A DNA stretch of 64,000 nucleotides from Certhia americana (Eukaryota > Chordata > Aves > Passeriformes > Certhiidae), in the NCBI GenBank assembly GCA_018697195.1, contig JAGMWU010000035.1:1364001-1428000 (forward strand). The letters are read 5' to 3'. Below, in pieces: positions 26,099 through 39,797 of the stretch (positions are counted from its first letter, which is position 1; every line of letters starts with the position of its first letter). The notes beneath the pieces were generated by a model, which saw only the letters and a list, made by a program, of their open reading frames with translations, was not told the origin of the DNA and did no database searches. Position numbers and translations under genes: made by a program.

Positions 26099-28769
26099 CT
26101 TTAAAAACAAAAATCACAATAAAAACATTATATTATCATCAGTGTTGAGAAAGTTTGCATGTTATAGCAACAATCATAATGAAAATTAAGAGCTATTTAT
26201 ATTTCCACCATTCAAATGCCATCAAGTTCTGATATGTGTTCACTCAGTGAAATATAAGAGGAAAATTATAACCTTACAAATTACACACAATTGAAAACAT
26301 ATTTATATTCTTATTTCTGTGTGCAAAACCAAAATTCAGTTCAAAAAGACACACAGAACCTGGATAAAACACCGGCTAGTCAAAAAGAGAAGTCAGAGTA
26401 AGGAAGCATTTGTCTGAGTCTCTGGGCCCTGAAAAGAGCTTTCCAAACCTTGAACCTCTAAGGTAGCAACTCTGTTGATGGAGATTAAGAACCAAAAAAG
26501 AACACTCTGCAAACACAATCCATTAATTTATATAATTTTAAATGTTTAAAGTATGACTCACAAGAGAGGCATTGAGTTTTCATGCATATTCCCATGTTTA
26601 ATACCTTAGCACTCTTAGAAATTAAAGACAAATTGAAACTGCACCCATTTCCCTATGACCCTCCTCCCTCCCCCCGCCAATTCACCAAGGAATTGTTCTC
26701 AGAGCAAATGTGGAAAGCAGGGGAGATGCAAAGTCACAGATTTTCTCTATGGCCTGAAGATTGGATTCTACTCTTTATCATCTCAGACAGCTGAATGAAC
26801 ACACATTATGCCTAAAATTTACAAGAAACCTGCAAGTCTCAAATTGAAGCAGCAATACAGAATTATCCACAAATATATTATTCACAATTTAAATTTACAG
26901 AAGAACAGCTTATTTCCCTTGGAAAAGCACCTTTAAAAAAAAAATCCACAATATACCAGTCTTGAATTATTCCAAAACTTGACTAATTTGGAGCAGAAAC
27001 CTAAAACTTTCCTGACAAATCTTATCATACTGTTCCTCCCCAAAGTGAATTTGAATGATCTATTTTCTATATAATGCTGAAAAACCTAAGAGAAAATAAA
27101 GTAGAGCATGAACCTATACATTTTATGGCTAATATAAATTACTTTTCTGTGCAAACTCTATTCATGCTAGATGTGAAATTGAACAATTGGCTAAAATTCC
27201 ATTGCAGTTTTTTGGTGGGTGACTTAGTGTGTTTGAGGCTGTTAAATGAATGTGAGCCAAACAGCCAGTTCTAGAAGGCATTTCCACATATTTGGGTAAA
27301 GAAGGAGTTAAGGAGCACAGGTCTGGCAGCAGGTAAGAGGCTGCTTGGTTAAGCTGGATGTGTAAACAGAACTGCTTTGTTTTTTGGGAGTTGGGCAATT
27401 TGTAAGCTTTGCTCAAAAAAGAGAAAATGTAGATAAGGAAAACCCCTCTTAATTCTGGGTATGAAGCACCACACAGAAAACAACTGGGAAAAAATAAATC
27501 TTTTCAGCGTAGGCAAGATCTCAAAGTCCAGATCTTCCCAAGTATTTCAAAACTGTGATAACCATATCAAAACACTTTCATCAAAAGAAGCAGTTAGATT
27601 CTGTTCTTCTGTTATCTACTAGAAGAATTGGGGGAAATCCAATTTGGAAAAGGATGGGTTTAATGACTGAGAATTGTACCACCTCTGCAAGTCACTTGCA
27701 CTATTTGGAACACACAGCAGCAATTACTCAAGTACTCTAAATTCCTCACTAAACCTCACAAGAGGGATTTGTCAGTCTCATCTCTAGTATGTTCTGTCTC
27801 AAAATTACAAATTATATATTATCTGATTGAAGAAATGTAAATCTCTGTTGTCATGTCTGTTGACTTCAGAATATCTTGAAAAAATTCTTCAGTGTGTTGC
27901 ACAACACAGTAAGGACTTGATCCTTCTGAGAAAAAGGGCTACTGTCTGCATGTCATGTTTGCAGTATTCAAGATGTTCATCATCTACTTGTTTCTCCTCT
28001 TTTTTTTTTTCTCCATCTTGGTCATTTCAGAGAACACTGTCTGAATTCTTTCTTCTTAAAGTTTTTTGAAATCAAGCTGAAACCTTTTCCCCATTCTTGA
28101 ACACTCTTTTTATCTTTTGATTTAAAAATTCATTCCTCTAATGGTAAACAATACTTTTTTTTAATTTTGGTGTTATTCTATTTATTAATTATTTTGCTTT
28201 TTTATTTATTTTCTCAGAATTTTCACTTCCATGAAGTTGTAACCTCAGATTTCTACCTTTTTAATAATTTTCATTAAAATAAATAAAATCATGATTTTTA
28301 AGCAATGTGTGTTTATATATATTTCTATTTCTAGCATTTTAAATGCCCCTCCAAGAAATGAATGATTCACAATCTCTTTAAAATCACCAAAAATGAAACA
28401 GCTCAGAAAAAACATTTAGATTATCATCTCATCATTTGCAGCTAAGGTTTTAACCCAAAACACCAGCTTATGTTCTGAAATTTAGCTTTGAGAGGAATAA
28501 TTATCAACATTCAGAATTCATGTATTCCTAATCCAAATATTCTACATGGCTGTGAGATTTCATGCCTTTTGTTTCTCCTCAGGACTGAAAAAGCACCTCT
28601 TGGGTGCCTCTTTTTCAGAATATCCGTATGTCTACATCATATAAAACATATTTATACATTAGAAATAAAGACTATTTTGATAAAATAGCCTTATAAAATT
28701 CTCTTGAAAAATTACTCTGGAGCAGAAATAACAAAATTGGCTTGAGCTTAATACACTTATATTTACCTC

Positions 28770-28806
28770 TGTGCATGCATGCACACACACATATATACAT
28801 GTATGC
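28770..28806. repeat. Alternating purine-pyrimidine tract
   Basis: Thirty-seven bases of perfect alternation built from TGCATGCATGC, a CA run, a TA run and CATGTATGC. Such tracts can adopt Z-DNA; this is a sequence property, not evidence of function. Confidence 0.9.
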
Positions 28807-29853
28807 CTGCATTTGCATATGTTTATAACAGATATATTTATACAGCATCATTATCTATCACACATTTCAACATTATACTAAATCTGAAACCTTCACTGTA
28901 CCAGCTACTAAGAAGAAAATGAATTCTATCCAAAGATAATGAGTCCTAGCCAAAACCAGGACAACTCTCACAGATAAAGTCAAGACCCAGTTGGGATTAA
29001 TCCAAACTAATCAATTTAGATACAGATAGGAGTTACCTACGATTCCTTTCCTCCCAGTGAAGAAAGGCAGATACTTCTTGGCTGAGATTTATCTCACCCT
29101 GACCTGAACAATGCTTGCAGCACAAGAGAATGCTTTTAGAGATTATCTCAGAAGTAGAGGCAGAGCTTCCCACAATTACAAGCACACAACCACACAAGCA
29201 GTGAAATACAAGACCTAATTATAACCACTAACATAAAGATAACAATACACATTACATACAGAGCACAGCTAAGTGAAAATGAACTCAAAGATACCAGAGG
29301 ATGCATACAAATGGTTGCGATAACCCCAAACCAGAAGAGATTATTGGATCACCACTGGATACAGACACACTAGATACTGATTTGCTACCCTGAAATCATT
29401 GCTATAAAGTATCAGGGCACTCATGTGACATAAAATTACGCAAATAACTTCAGGTAGTGCCCTAAAAATCCCAAGGGATGGAAGTGACCTGAGGCAGACT
29501 CCAGCTACTGCCACGGCTTTGATTGAATGAACTTTAATGTGACCCTCTGATAACGATCCTGCCAGTGCATAACAATGAGAAGAGCACAAAGACAACCATG
29601 TCTCTGGCATTTTCTTGGTCATAAAACAAACCCACAAACCCCAGACTTTTAAAAGTCATGTTGTCTTCTGGATTCAAAGTCTGAGTTAGAAGTTAATTGA
29701 TGTTATTTTGACAATGGCAAAGCTCGAGTGTCAGTGAAAGTGAACATTTACACCCCCGGGAGACGAATATAAGAATAAATAAATACTCTCTTCTATAAAA
29801 TCTCCAAGAGGAAGCTCAGATATTAAAAGTTTGAACTTTCTGATTTTGTAGAG

Positions 29854-29891
29854 TAAGTGCTCTACAACTGATTAAGTGCTCTACAACTGAT
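29854..29891. repeat. Perfect 19-bp tandem duplication
   Basis: Two identical adjacent copies of TAAGTGCTCTACAACTGAT. Both copies are exact, suggesting a young duplication, for example by replication slippage. Confidence 0.95.
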
Positions 29892-32800
29892 TATAAAATA
29901 CATGTAGACAAGTCATCTTTAGGTATCTGTTGATTAAAAAAAATGAAAAACAACTCTGTGAGTGTTTATGTACAAAAGAAGAGTTGTCCTATCAAACCTT
30001 CCTGAGATCTTTCCGTTAGACAGAGATTTAAAAAAAAAAAAAATTCCTTCAATTTGAGCTTAAACATTAAACCCCATATATTAAACACACTAGGTGCACC
30101 TTAGCTGTCAAGGAGCTTCTTTCTCTCCATTGTGCTCAAGCCATAGACCCTGATCAGCCCATAGAACCTTTGCTCCTGGGCTCTTCTCAAGACCTGTTCC
30201 CTTGGCAAAGAACTTTTCCAATGGCAAGCAATATTGTGCACAGAACAGTGGATCACACAAATCCATGTCTGCACGTTTGCTGTGCTCAGCTAGACAACTA
30301 CTAAGTAGTGCAATGCAGGGGGTAGTGAGGTGCAGTTTGAGTCTGAGAACCCCAACAGGGCTAAAATGAGAGAAAAGAAACACACAGAAGGTCAGCAAGC
30401 TATGCTAGTGCAACTCAGGTACAACTTACTGCCACATCTCTATGATCTCCTTCAAGACAGGATGCAGTGGAAGAAAGGAAAAGAAGTACAGGAAGTACAT
30501 GGTCTTTAGAGAACAGATGCAAACATTGTGAAGAGACCCTGGCTTGGGGTTTCCCTTGAAGAATAAAAGAGGCAGCTGTTCCATTTTCCATTAACAAGAA
30601 CTTGCACCCATTTTTAAACTACAGTTATCGGAAAGAAATTTTTAACATTCAGTTATGATTCAGTATTTTCTGCTCAAAAAGCCACCAGTCAGTCCTTTGT
30701 CCATGCCAAACAAAGGCCATATGGAAACTTTTCAACACGTGTTAGCACTCATCCTCCACTTCAGTTAGCTGTTTAAAGTGTGCATGACTGGGTTATAACT
30801 GACCCTTTACTCTTGAAGGTACAAAGGAGTGGCCTAATGTCAATTAAGTCACTAGGAGTAATTTTTTATGTCAGAATGAGACACTAACTATTAGTGCTAG
30901 AAGTTTCATTTTTCTTTTGCCAGAGAGATCAAAATCAGTGATTCAGTAGGCTTCTGATGCTCTGAAGAATTCACACACAGAAAGATCCAGGATGGAAGTT
31001 GTTGGATCAAGAAGAGGCATAAACTGCAGCCAAATATGGTGCTGCAATCAGTTATTTCCACCTGGATCTATACAAGGCAAAGAATCAGTCCCTTTTGCTT
31101 GCTCAGGAAAAGGATGCCTCTACATCTACTGGTAGAAAACTCCTCAATTATGCCTTTTTCCAGAGAGTTTATTCACAAATGGATAAACTTTTTTCCCAAT
31201 AAATTCACAAATGAAGAAAGTGAAAATACGAGTTGTGAGCATGAAGACACCAAATTTTGGGCAGAGTCTGTTTCTTAGAACATACACAGAGCACACCACT
31301 CCCAACATTGCCAGGCACATAAAGTGAGAATTATTTATGAATTACAAGCTATACAAAAATGCTACAGAAATGGCCAGGGTATAATTTTACTGGGTAAAAG
31401 ATAAAGCCAACTAATGATAATAATATGAGGCAATTAATTGGTAATCTGGAATGCTAAAAAGGGGCTCCAAGCTATTCCATCAAAATATACTACATACTAC
31501 AGAAATTTTCTAAAAACTGCTACTTCTCTTGAAGCCAGTGGTAGTTCTACAAGTGGCTGTATTTTGAGATGGCTTGGCTTCTTTCCTGGACAGAACCACT
31601 TGAACCTTTTGTAAGATAACTATAAAAATAATAAAATTCTCCACTGGTCTCCAGCAACTGCTGCATTTTTTCTTGTGATAAAATATTAAGTAGGGAATGA
31701 CAAACCTGCTTAAAAAATAAAACAGTGTTCCCTTGCCCAGCCCCTCAAAAGCAAACAAAACTATGCCTCACCCAAGCAAATATTAAAAGAGGGTTTGTTA
31801 TACTTTTTTCTTTTAATGCATTACCTCTTTCTGCATTTTTTCTTCAAAATACCATGGGCAATGTGGTTATTGCAATATTTCTTGCACAAGCCCAGGGTGT
31901 AAGCGTGAAATCTTACAGAAAAGCTTTCTACTGTAAAATGCTAAACTCTGTTTTCAACCTTCAGTATACTTGACAAAGATTTTCCAATGCAAGCACATCT
32001 AATACTCATGCTTTCTTCATATACTTTATGAAAAAACATCTTTTACAACAAAAACTTATGATAACTCATACTGTCAAAATTTTTCTCTATGCTGAAGGGA
32101 GGGAAAGAAAGCCAAGTTGTCACTTCTTTCTAATTGTGCGTGTCTGGTACGTCTAGAACAAGGGTCAGCAGCCTGCAGCACGTGCCCAGATTCAGCATTT
32201 AGAACACAGCATAGCACAAAGGTTGAGTGGGGTCAGGAACCAGGAGCAGCTGGAATCTCAGAAAGGCAGCAACTCCCAGGTTTTAACTCCTGGTTTCCAG
32301 CAGCTGCTCCAGTGATCAGCTAATAAGCAATGTCTTGCCCTTTTGAAGGATTCTGTCCTCTGGTTCTGGCACAGTGATCTGCCACTACAGTGCTGAGTGC
32401 CTAACACATGTTGCAGCCACTGAACTGTGGCATTTTCCCTGGTTTTGCATTCCTGCTCTGGCAAAGCAGAGTTAACAGCCAGGACATCTCTTCCTTTAAT
32501 TGTTTGGAACTTGCTTTGCATTCCTTTCAACATCTACAAGCAAACCAGCTCACTCTAGCAAGTACTAATAAATACAAAATATAACTTGCCTTTTGAAGGA
32601 ACCCCGTGTACGTGCCAAGAAATCACTGTATACATCAAATGCTGAGCTGTGCAGATCCATTACTCTGGCATTTATCCTGCATTCTTCTGTGAAAAAGCCC
32701 TACAACTATACATATTTAAACAGCTCAACTACCACCTCTTTTTTTTTCCTCTAAGCTTCTGAAACCAGAACTAGTAAAATAAGAGGTTAGTCCAGGATAA

Positions 32801-35694
32801 ATGAACATCAAAGAATAATTAAAACTCCCCCAATTTTGAAGGCAGAAACATTTATTTTACCTGCATAAAAAAGGCAAGATAAAAATGTAGTCAAACATTA
32901 CCAATATTTCTGCCACTGCTTTTACAATAATGCTGAACTTGGGGCAAAATAACCCCATCAGTCATTTTTCTGAGAAGCTGCAAGGATTAAAGTTCCCTTT
33001 CTATTTTTTAAACACTTGGGAAATATTCAAATACAACAAAAATGAGTTTAAACTGGACAGAAAAAAAGCTGTTTTCTTTGCACATAGTAAAATATTGGTA
33101 AATAGGCAATTAAAAAACCCCCCAAAAAATCTCCTGTATGATTTGAGAAACAGAAGGAACCTTTACTGGTGTGTGTAAAGGCAATCAGTCTGTACAGTGT
33201 AGTGATGGTAAACAAAATGCTACTATTTTCAAAGCCAGCAGTAAAGAAAGTAATTGCTCTTTGATACCATCCTACACATTGTGGCGGATGGCTCTGATTC
33301 AGTTCAAGCAAATAATTTACACCCAACATTGTAGTGTCCTAGAACTATAAACTGTGGAAACCATTACAATATTAACATTTTGCACCAATAAATGTGAAAA
33401 CTGAATGTGTATATATCTTACTATATACACAATGGTAAGTACCATAAAACTCTAAAATTAGAAGTTCTAAGCTATATTTAAAATTAAGACAGTAATACTC
33501 TATGATCCAAAAATATCACATGAGAAAAATTAAATAACAAATAAGAAAATTATTTACTGACAAAGTAAGTGTTTTTTTTTTCCACCTACCTCTCTAGGTT
33601 TCAAACCCCAACATTTCATAGAATTTCAATTCATCAAAAAACTTGCAAGTGATGAGTTTTTTACGGTCATTATTTATAGTTGATTTCTCTTTTTCAGCAC
33701 AATTGTTATCTGACATAGGTAAAATTTCAGCCAACCTAATACTAGCAACATCAACTATGCAATGAAACTCTCACCATTTGCTAACCCAAATATTACTTTC
33801 ACCCTTTTAAGCTTGAACTGTGGCAGATGAGGAGCAAATGCAGGTCAGCTGCTGTTGTGGCTGCTACAGCATGGTAAGTTCCAGCTGAGGTGAACTGCTG
33901 AGTGATTCTTAAATGGTGTCAACTGGAGTTGTCAGGAGATCATAAGCCAGAGCCCCAAGCAATTTGATTAGAACCAGAGAGTAACTGGATTAGCAGAACT
34001 ACTGAATTAGTGCTTGATGAGCTGCACAATTCATGTGAATCTTCACAGCACTGCTGGCTCTCAGACCTGCAACAGGAATTACCACCCACCCCTTCACATG
34101 CCACACAACTCAAACCTCATTTTATTCAAACAAGACATTCGTACAAAGGTTTGCATTGAAACTGGTGAAAAAAATCTAAACAAACTATGTCCTGATCTTG
34201 CAATTCAGTAACAATGCTTGCCAACTCTTTAGTCCTCATTATTTGTTTCTTCTTTCATTTTAATCAGCAGGCAAAGTTGGAAGATATTCTTTCCTAGAGG
34301 CAAGGTGCAATCAGGCAGCTGGTGGTGGTACCCCGTCTCTGGGAGAGGTGAAAGACTTACAGAGCCCAGCACACAAGAAATGCTGGGTTCAGTGAGAGAG
34401 GGCTGGAACTGCACATTTGGCGATGCCTTGCCTCTCTGGGAGCCTGTTTGCCACCTCTGTTGGCACACATCAGCCTGTAACAATGAAAAATACCATGCAC
34501 TGAAGGCAGGCAAACTGTTCTCAAGTGGCTGCAGGGAGCAGGCCCATCAAGATAAGCCATGTCTACTACTTTTTGACCATCAAATATCAGCAGAATCCTT
34601 CTGTCAGGGCAGTCCATGCCCCAAATTTTTCTCTCATATTCTGCAAGACACAGGTGTGCCTATTCAGATTTTAGTCATACTCCAAGCAAGGCTGAAGATT
34701 CCATCCAATTATGGCTGGCTAGACTTCCTGTCAAGAATTATAGTGAATTAAATAAAGAAACACAGCTATTAGCTTTTACGGCAAACATAGAATAAACATT
34801 TAAAATTAATGTTTTTTTGAAGAGCCAAAAGGGTTTCTTTAGCTGTTCCTTTTTTGAAATGAAGTTGCCCATTTCTAAATTTTAGTCAAAAAGCTTAGAT
34901 TCCAAATTCACAAGCTTTACTGTAGGTTTTCATATTTGTAATGATCAAAATGCAACTTGGAACATGACAACTACAGTGAAATCAACTCAGCTATGAAACA
35001 GGATTGAAGTTAGAGCTTTATCTGCCTCCATCCCTACAATTATTCCAATGGAGAAAGACAGAGTAAGTTATGGTACTATTTATAGTAAAAAGAAATGATA
35101 AATATGAGTGCTTAGTAAATAGTAGGCAATAGAGAAAATACAGTAATTTGGAGTTATGTCTTCACTAATATCTAGTAATTCACAGGTGGCATGTTACATC
35201 TGTGTGCCGTATTTTATTTGACATGTTCACAATCCTTTTTAAGTCAGTCACAAATCCAAACACAGTTAGCAGACAGGGTATTTAATAAAAACAGATTTAT
35301 AAAACTATTACTGTGTGAAACAGCATTTCACCTATTAAATTTTTCTAATATGAAACCAGCTATTTAAATCAATAGAGAAAGAAAAACAATAAATAATGAA
35401 ACTGTGAGAAAATAATTGAGATGTTATCAAAGCTATAAATACATCAAGCATTTCTGATGATATCAAAATGCATTCTACATGTTTTTCCCTTTTTTTCCCT
35501 TCCTTCACAAAACCTCTCCTGATATCTGCAGTTCCTAATCATTTATTCTATAAATACAGCTCAGTTGACTAAGGCTGCAATGTGCTAAGATGCAGTAGCG
35601 TTTCAAATTCATACATGAAACAATTTGGAAGCTTCCCCCAGGCACTGGCGGCTGCGGCTCCCGCTGCTCCGCTACCCACAATCCCCCCATTTAC

Positions 35695-35918
35695 CTGCTC
35701 GCTGGGCTGCCTCAGCCCCGGTCAGGAAGTGGTAAAGCTGATCCAGCTTATCAGGCTGCTCCTCCAGGGACTTCTCATGCCATATGGCTGACCCAGGCCC
35801 TGCAGCCTCCCTGAAGGCATTCCACTTCTGGATCAGAGTGAGGAGCTCAGAGAAGGACTTGTGATAACCCCGGCGCAGCATGTCTATGCAGATGTTCTTC
35901 TTGTATGAATTCCTGTAA
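35695..35918 (-). CDS. TTC29: TTC29 coding exon 3
   Basis: The largest exon in the window (224 bp), with a TTCCCAG acceptor and an AG|GTAAAT donor. It encodes residues 60-133 and one base of codon 134. Highly conserved family blocks are [20 protein letters not shown] near the start and [18 protein letters not shown] near the end. The predicted structure is helical, feeding into the TPR region (known family domain; helices inferred). It is much richer in G and C than the flanking intron, and GC-rich sequence continues for some 50 bases past the donor. It enters in phase 2 and leaves in phase 1, so unlike its neighbours it cannot be skipped without changing frame. Confidence 0.96.
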
Positions 35919-36330
35919 CTGGGAATAAGAAAGGGAGATTTTAAGCCTTTAAACCTGTATTCTGTTCTTCACCTTACCAAATAAGTGCAGATAACTACAA
36001 CAGCTTTCAGGAAGAGACCTCTGCAGTTCAGCAGCAGGGAGTGGGTATTATTTCCCCTGCTCAAAAAGAGATCTGCTAAAATCTGATTGCAAATGCCATA
36101 CCCTAGGGAAGCAAACATGGCAATAATCAATAAATACCAATATATACATTGAAAACACAGTAAAAAATACACAGGTGTTCTTTAGCTGGTATTTGGTAAA
36201 AAAGGCTGACTGATGGGAATCCCCCCATGTTTACATTAGTTCATGACAACACAATGAACCCTTAGTTTGCTTTAAGACAGTGCACAGGGAAAACTGAGGC
36301 ACATGTCAAAACAACATATAACATTGTTTC

Positions 36331-36420
36331 CTATAACATGGTTATTATATGTTATATAATATATATTATATGTTATATATATATATGTTGCTATATGTTA
36401 CATGTTGCTGTATATATACA
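36331..36420. repeat. AT-rich low-complexity repeat with TATGTTATAT units
   Basis: Repeated TATATGTTA-like units mixed with TA runs. Unstable simple sequence; no coding potential. Confidence 0.8.
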
Positions 36421-38746
36421 TTTAATAGTTTTACTGTAGGATGGCTTGGCTTAAAAATGTTGAACAAATGCTATGCCAGAAACATAATCATTAGATATTT
36501 TCCCTCCATTCAGCACATAACTTCAGCTGATTTAGTGATGCAAAAGTTTGATAATTTCTCCCTAATTTTACAATCAAATCATGCTATGAGAAATTTTTAT
36601 TGAAGTTGGTGCCTTCATAAACTCTGATAAGATGTATCTATCAAAAAGTTGTGAAATCAAGTATTCTCAAGTGATACTACACCTTTGAAGGTATTATTTA
36701 TGGAAATAAACAAAATATTTCTTTTATATAGCATGAAACAATAATTGTATCCTATTCTGGAGAAAACTATGAGTCCAGTGGGACTTCAACACAAAGGTAC
36801 AGATGTAAAGGCTTGCAGGGATGGTTGTCTAGTCTGGGAATACCAACCTTTACCCCAGTAAAATGGCAAGGACCCAGATGTGTTACCTTTATCTTGTACA
36901 TTCCATTAAGTCTCCAAACTTAAGACTGTCCTTTTAGATTAAAATCCATTTAAATTCAAATTATCTCAGCTTTAGAATAAATATGGAACTCTGAAAAATG
37001 AGAATTATAGTGTATGTAATAAATTTATGTGTAATAAATAATAGCCCAATGAGATTTTGATCTTAAAAAGAGCTACTGCAATTATTTAACAATGTTGCTA
37101 AGATGGAAGTGATGTGAAAAACTTCTTAGCTAGATGTCAATAAAATAGACAGCAATGTAATATGTAGGAAGCAAATAATCTGCATTATTTCATATTTGAC
37201 ATAATTAAAATAAAATCTCTTACCACACAGATACACATTAATCCTTCACATGTATTTTTCACATTTCAGTTGCAGAACTGAGCATAAAAAACATTAAATA
37301 ATCCTGATACTATTTAAACCAGACAATACTGAATTTGTGTTTAATATATAAATAAATGTTTTTTGAGAATGAAAATCACATATTGCTCACACAGAAAAGG
37401 GAAATGATGTAACTATTCTGCACCATAAAAATTTGTAACATTTCTCTTATAAAAGTATATGATAAATATGTTTAAATATTTTAATTTTAATTTGCTAGAA
37501 TATGCTATATTTGACATATACCAAATGTACAGTATATAGCTTCAAAATACTATAAAGATACTATGCTAACACCATGTAATGTATTCTTTATTTTTTATAT
37601 GGAATACCTATTTCTTTCCTATTTAAAAATTCTATGTAATCAAAAAAATGAAAACAAAAACAAACCCAACCCTGAAGAGCATTGGTAAAAAATTCCTACC
37701 AACTTCCAAAGGCCTAGGACTGAATCCTATAGTAAAATAACTCAGAGAAGTGGAATAACAATTTGCATAGCAGGTACATGCCTGTTTATTTAAACAATGG
37801 GATCTATGTATATTTGTGTGTGTGTATGCATTAGATCAGGAGACGTATTGGAAGTAAACAAGGAAGTAGTGCTAAAAGATCTCAGCAGTTACTGCCCAAA
37901 ATGTCATTCAGGTAATTCTTAACACTCACTGCACACTCACCGAGCACAGAACTGGTATGCATACAAATAGAAAAACTGTGTCCATGTAACATGTTATTTT
38001 CCGTAGACTGATGTATTTTACTTGAAGTCAAAGCACATTTTCCCCACAAGAAAGCATTATTAGCAAACCAGTACAGGAAAACAAAGCATATAGTAAAATA
38101 TGTAATTTAAAAACAACAGTGTCAAGAGTGTTTTAATAATTCCTATCCCAATTAATCAAGAAATTGAAATAATGCTGAGGTAACCCTACTGTGCAAAGCA
38201 AATTTTTTCTGAGGAAGAGGACTGATTTTAGCACACAAGCAATGAAGCTATCTACTGTAAAGCCCTTCAAATTTAGTGGCATAAAAGTAAAAGTCATCTC
38301 AGTTATAATGCAGAAATAATAATACTATTGTTTCCTTAAGTGTCTGTAATATATAAGCCACAAGTGACTGATCACACACAAACAATAAAATCGGGCTTAT
38401 TAATGGTATTATGGGGATAAATGGTATTTGTATCACCTAAAGGAACTTGACACTGCAATAAAATCTAAAATTGTTACTGTTACCAAAGTGTTTCCAAATG
38501 AATCTTCCAGGGTCCTTTTTTTTCCCCATCAAACACTTCTTTTGAACAGAGGCAGGGTTGTAGGTGAGAGCAGTAAACTTTTCATAATACCTTGAGATAA
38601 ACTACAAATCCTCAGTCCTCAATACACTTCCATCCTGCTTTTTATGATGTCATGCAGCATGTAAAATCTGAGGTTAAGCAGAACAACTCATGTTTTAGAT
38701 AACTAAAGATTACTTGATTTCTAAAACCAATATCAAAACCTGATAC

Positions 38747-38790
38747 CTAAGGTCCCTTCCAACTCAGGATATTCTACAATTCTGTGATTT
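38747..38790 (+). mobile_element. CR1 LINE, very short 3' tail
   Basis: Shows AAGGTCCCTTCCAACTCAGG followed by ATATTCTACAATTCTGTGATT. About 44 bases of the CR1 end. It lies some 150 bp from the orphan GC-rich patch. Confidence 0.8.
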
Positions 38791-38929
38791 ATTTTATAAA
38801 ATCCCATGGTTATCATTAGTGTAGTGTGTTTCTACATTAATAAGCAACCTTACACTAATCACTTTTGAACCCTGCTACCCTATAAGTTATGATTTATTGT
38901 TAAACAAGCGAGTTTGTTTTTCTGCATTC

Positions 38930-39245
38930 GTTCGCTTCGACTTGAGGTTTCCTTTGAAAAATGATGTTGCTTCCAGGAGCGAAATGAGAGAAGGCTGACT
39001 GCCCTTTGCTTTGCTGGGAGCGGAGCCGTTCCCGGGGTTTAATGGTCTCTGGGGGCATCTACTGGAAATGTGGGAAACTGCAGGCAGGATGCGCGGATCC
39101 CGCCGCAGAACAAAGGGATCACAGGGCACAGGGCACAGGGCGAGGGGCCACCAAGGCGCTCGCCTGGCCCGTAGGGTCGTCTGCAAGCCATGGAATGTGT
39201 CGGCCCGGAGTGAGCAGAGAGCTCTGTAAGGTCAGCAGGGTTTCA
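38930..39245. other. Isolated GC-rich patch inside an intron
   Basis: About 300 bp with far more G, C and CpG than the surrounding intron, including GATGCGCGGATCCCGCCGC and three CACAGGG units (39120-39140). Open frames exist on both strands but match nothing I know, and their coexistence on opposite strands is what high GC alone would produce. It could be an intragenic CpG-rich regulatory element or alternative promoter, or a GC-rich repeat relic. Confidence 0.5.
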
Positions 39246-39740
39246 TTTTAAAACCGAATGTGATGTGACTGCAAACCCAAAGTCATCCCTCCCCTAGCGT
39301 GAGCATGAGATCACGCCAGAGAAAAAGGTTTCAGATGGATTTTTTAAAAAGCAAACTAGTTTTTAATGAAATTTGGAGCATCTCTATGTATTCATGGTTA
39401 AAACAAATATACTAATTAATCTGGTTTTAATTTAAAGCAGAAGTGGTTTGGGTTTTTACATCCATGAAACCTAACAGATGAGACCCACACCACCACAGAG
39501 CCAGCTGATGCTAAGGATCCCCTAAATCTCTGCCTGTGTACTCATTTCTGTCATTGTTGATACCCCGTGATGTAAACATTTATTTACACAGGCTGGACAG
39601 TGAGCTCCAGGTGGATCTGGTCCTACACCAGCAGTTACTGCGATGCAGTGTTCCATCAGAAAGTGCTGAAAAATTCTGTGAGCTTCTGAGAGTCTCTGTG
39701 TCGTAACAGGCGTTGTGTGTCACAAGAGTTTTCAGCACCA

Positions 39741-39797
39741 TAAATAAATAAATATTTAAAATATTTAATTTGAATAAATAAAAATAAAATAAATAAC
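39741..39797 (+). repeat. TAAA-type simple repeat
   Basis: Repeated TAAA/TAAAA units with interruptions (TAAATAAATAAATATTTAAA and then AATAAATAAAAATAAAAT). Confidence 0.85.

Larger units (their letters stand above)
26099..35694 (-). other. TTC29 intron between exons 3 and 4
   Basis: A 9.6-kb intron with a purine-pyrimidine alternating tract (28770-28806), a perfect 19-bp tandem duplication (29854-29891) and a small hairpin (33407-33430). The longest open frames here show no family similarity or splice context and are treated as chance. Confidence 0.85.

Noticed and set aside
34305..34751. Longest open frame in the window, plus strand, 148 codons
   Set aside because: It lies in an intron antisense to TTC29, shares its sequence with open frames on the other strand, has no family similarity or repeated motif, and fits chance in a locally GC-richer stretch.
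38887..39251. Open frames on both strands over the GC-rich patch
   Set aside because: They overlap on opposite strands, show no similarity that I recognise, and are better explained by composition. The patch itself is kept as an observation.
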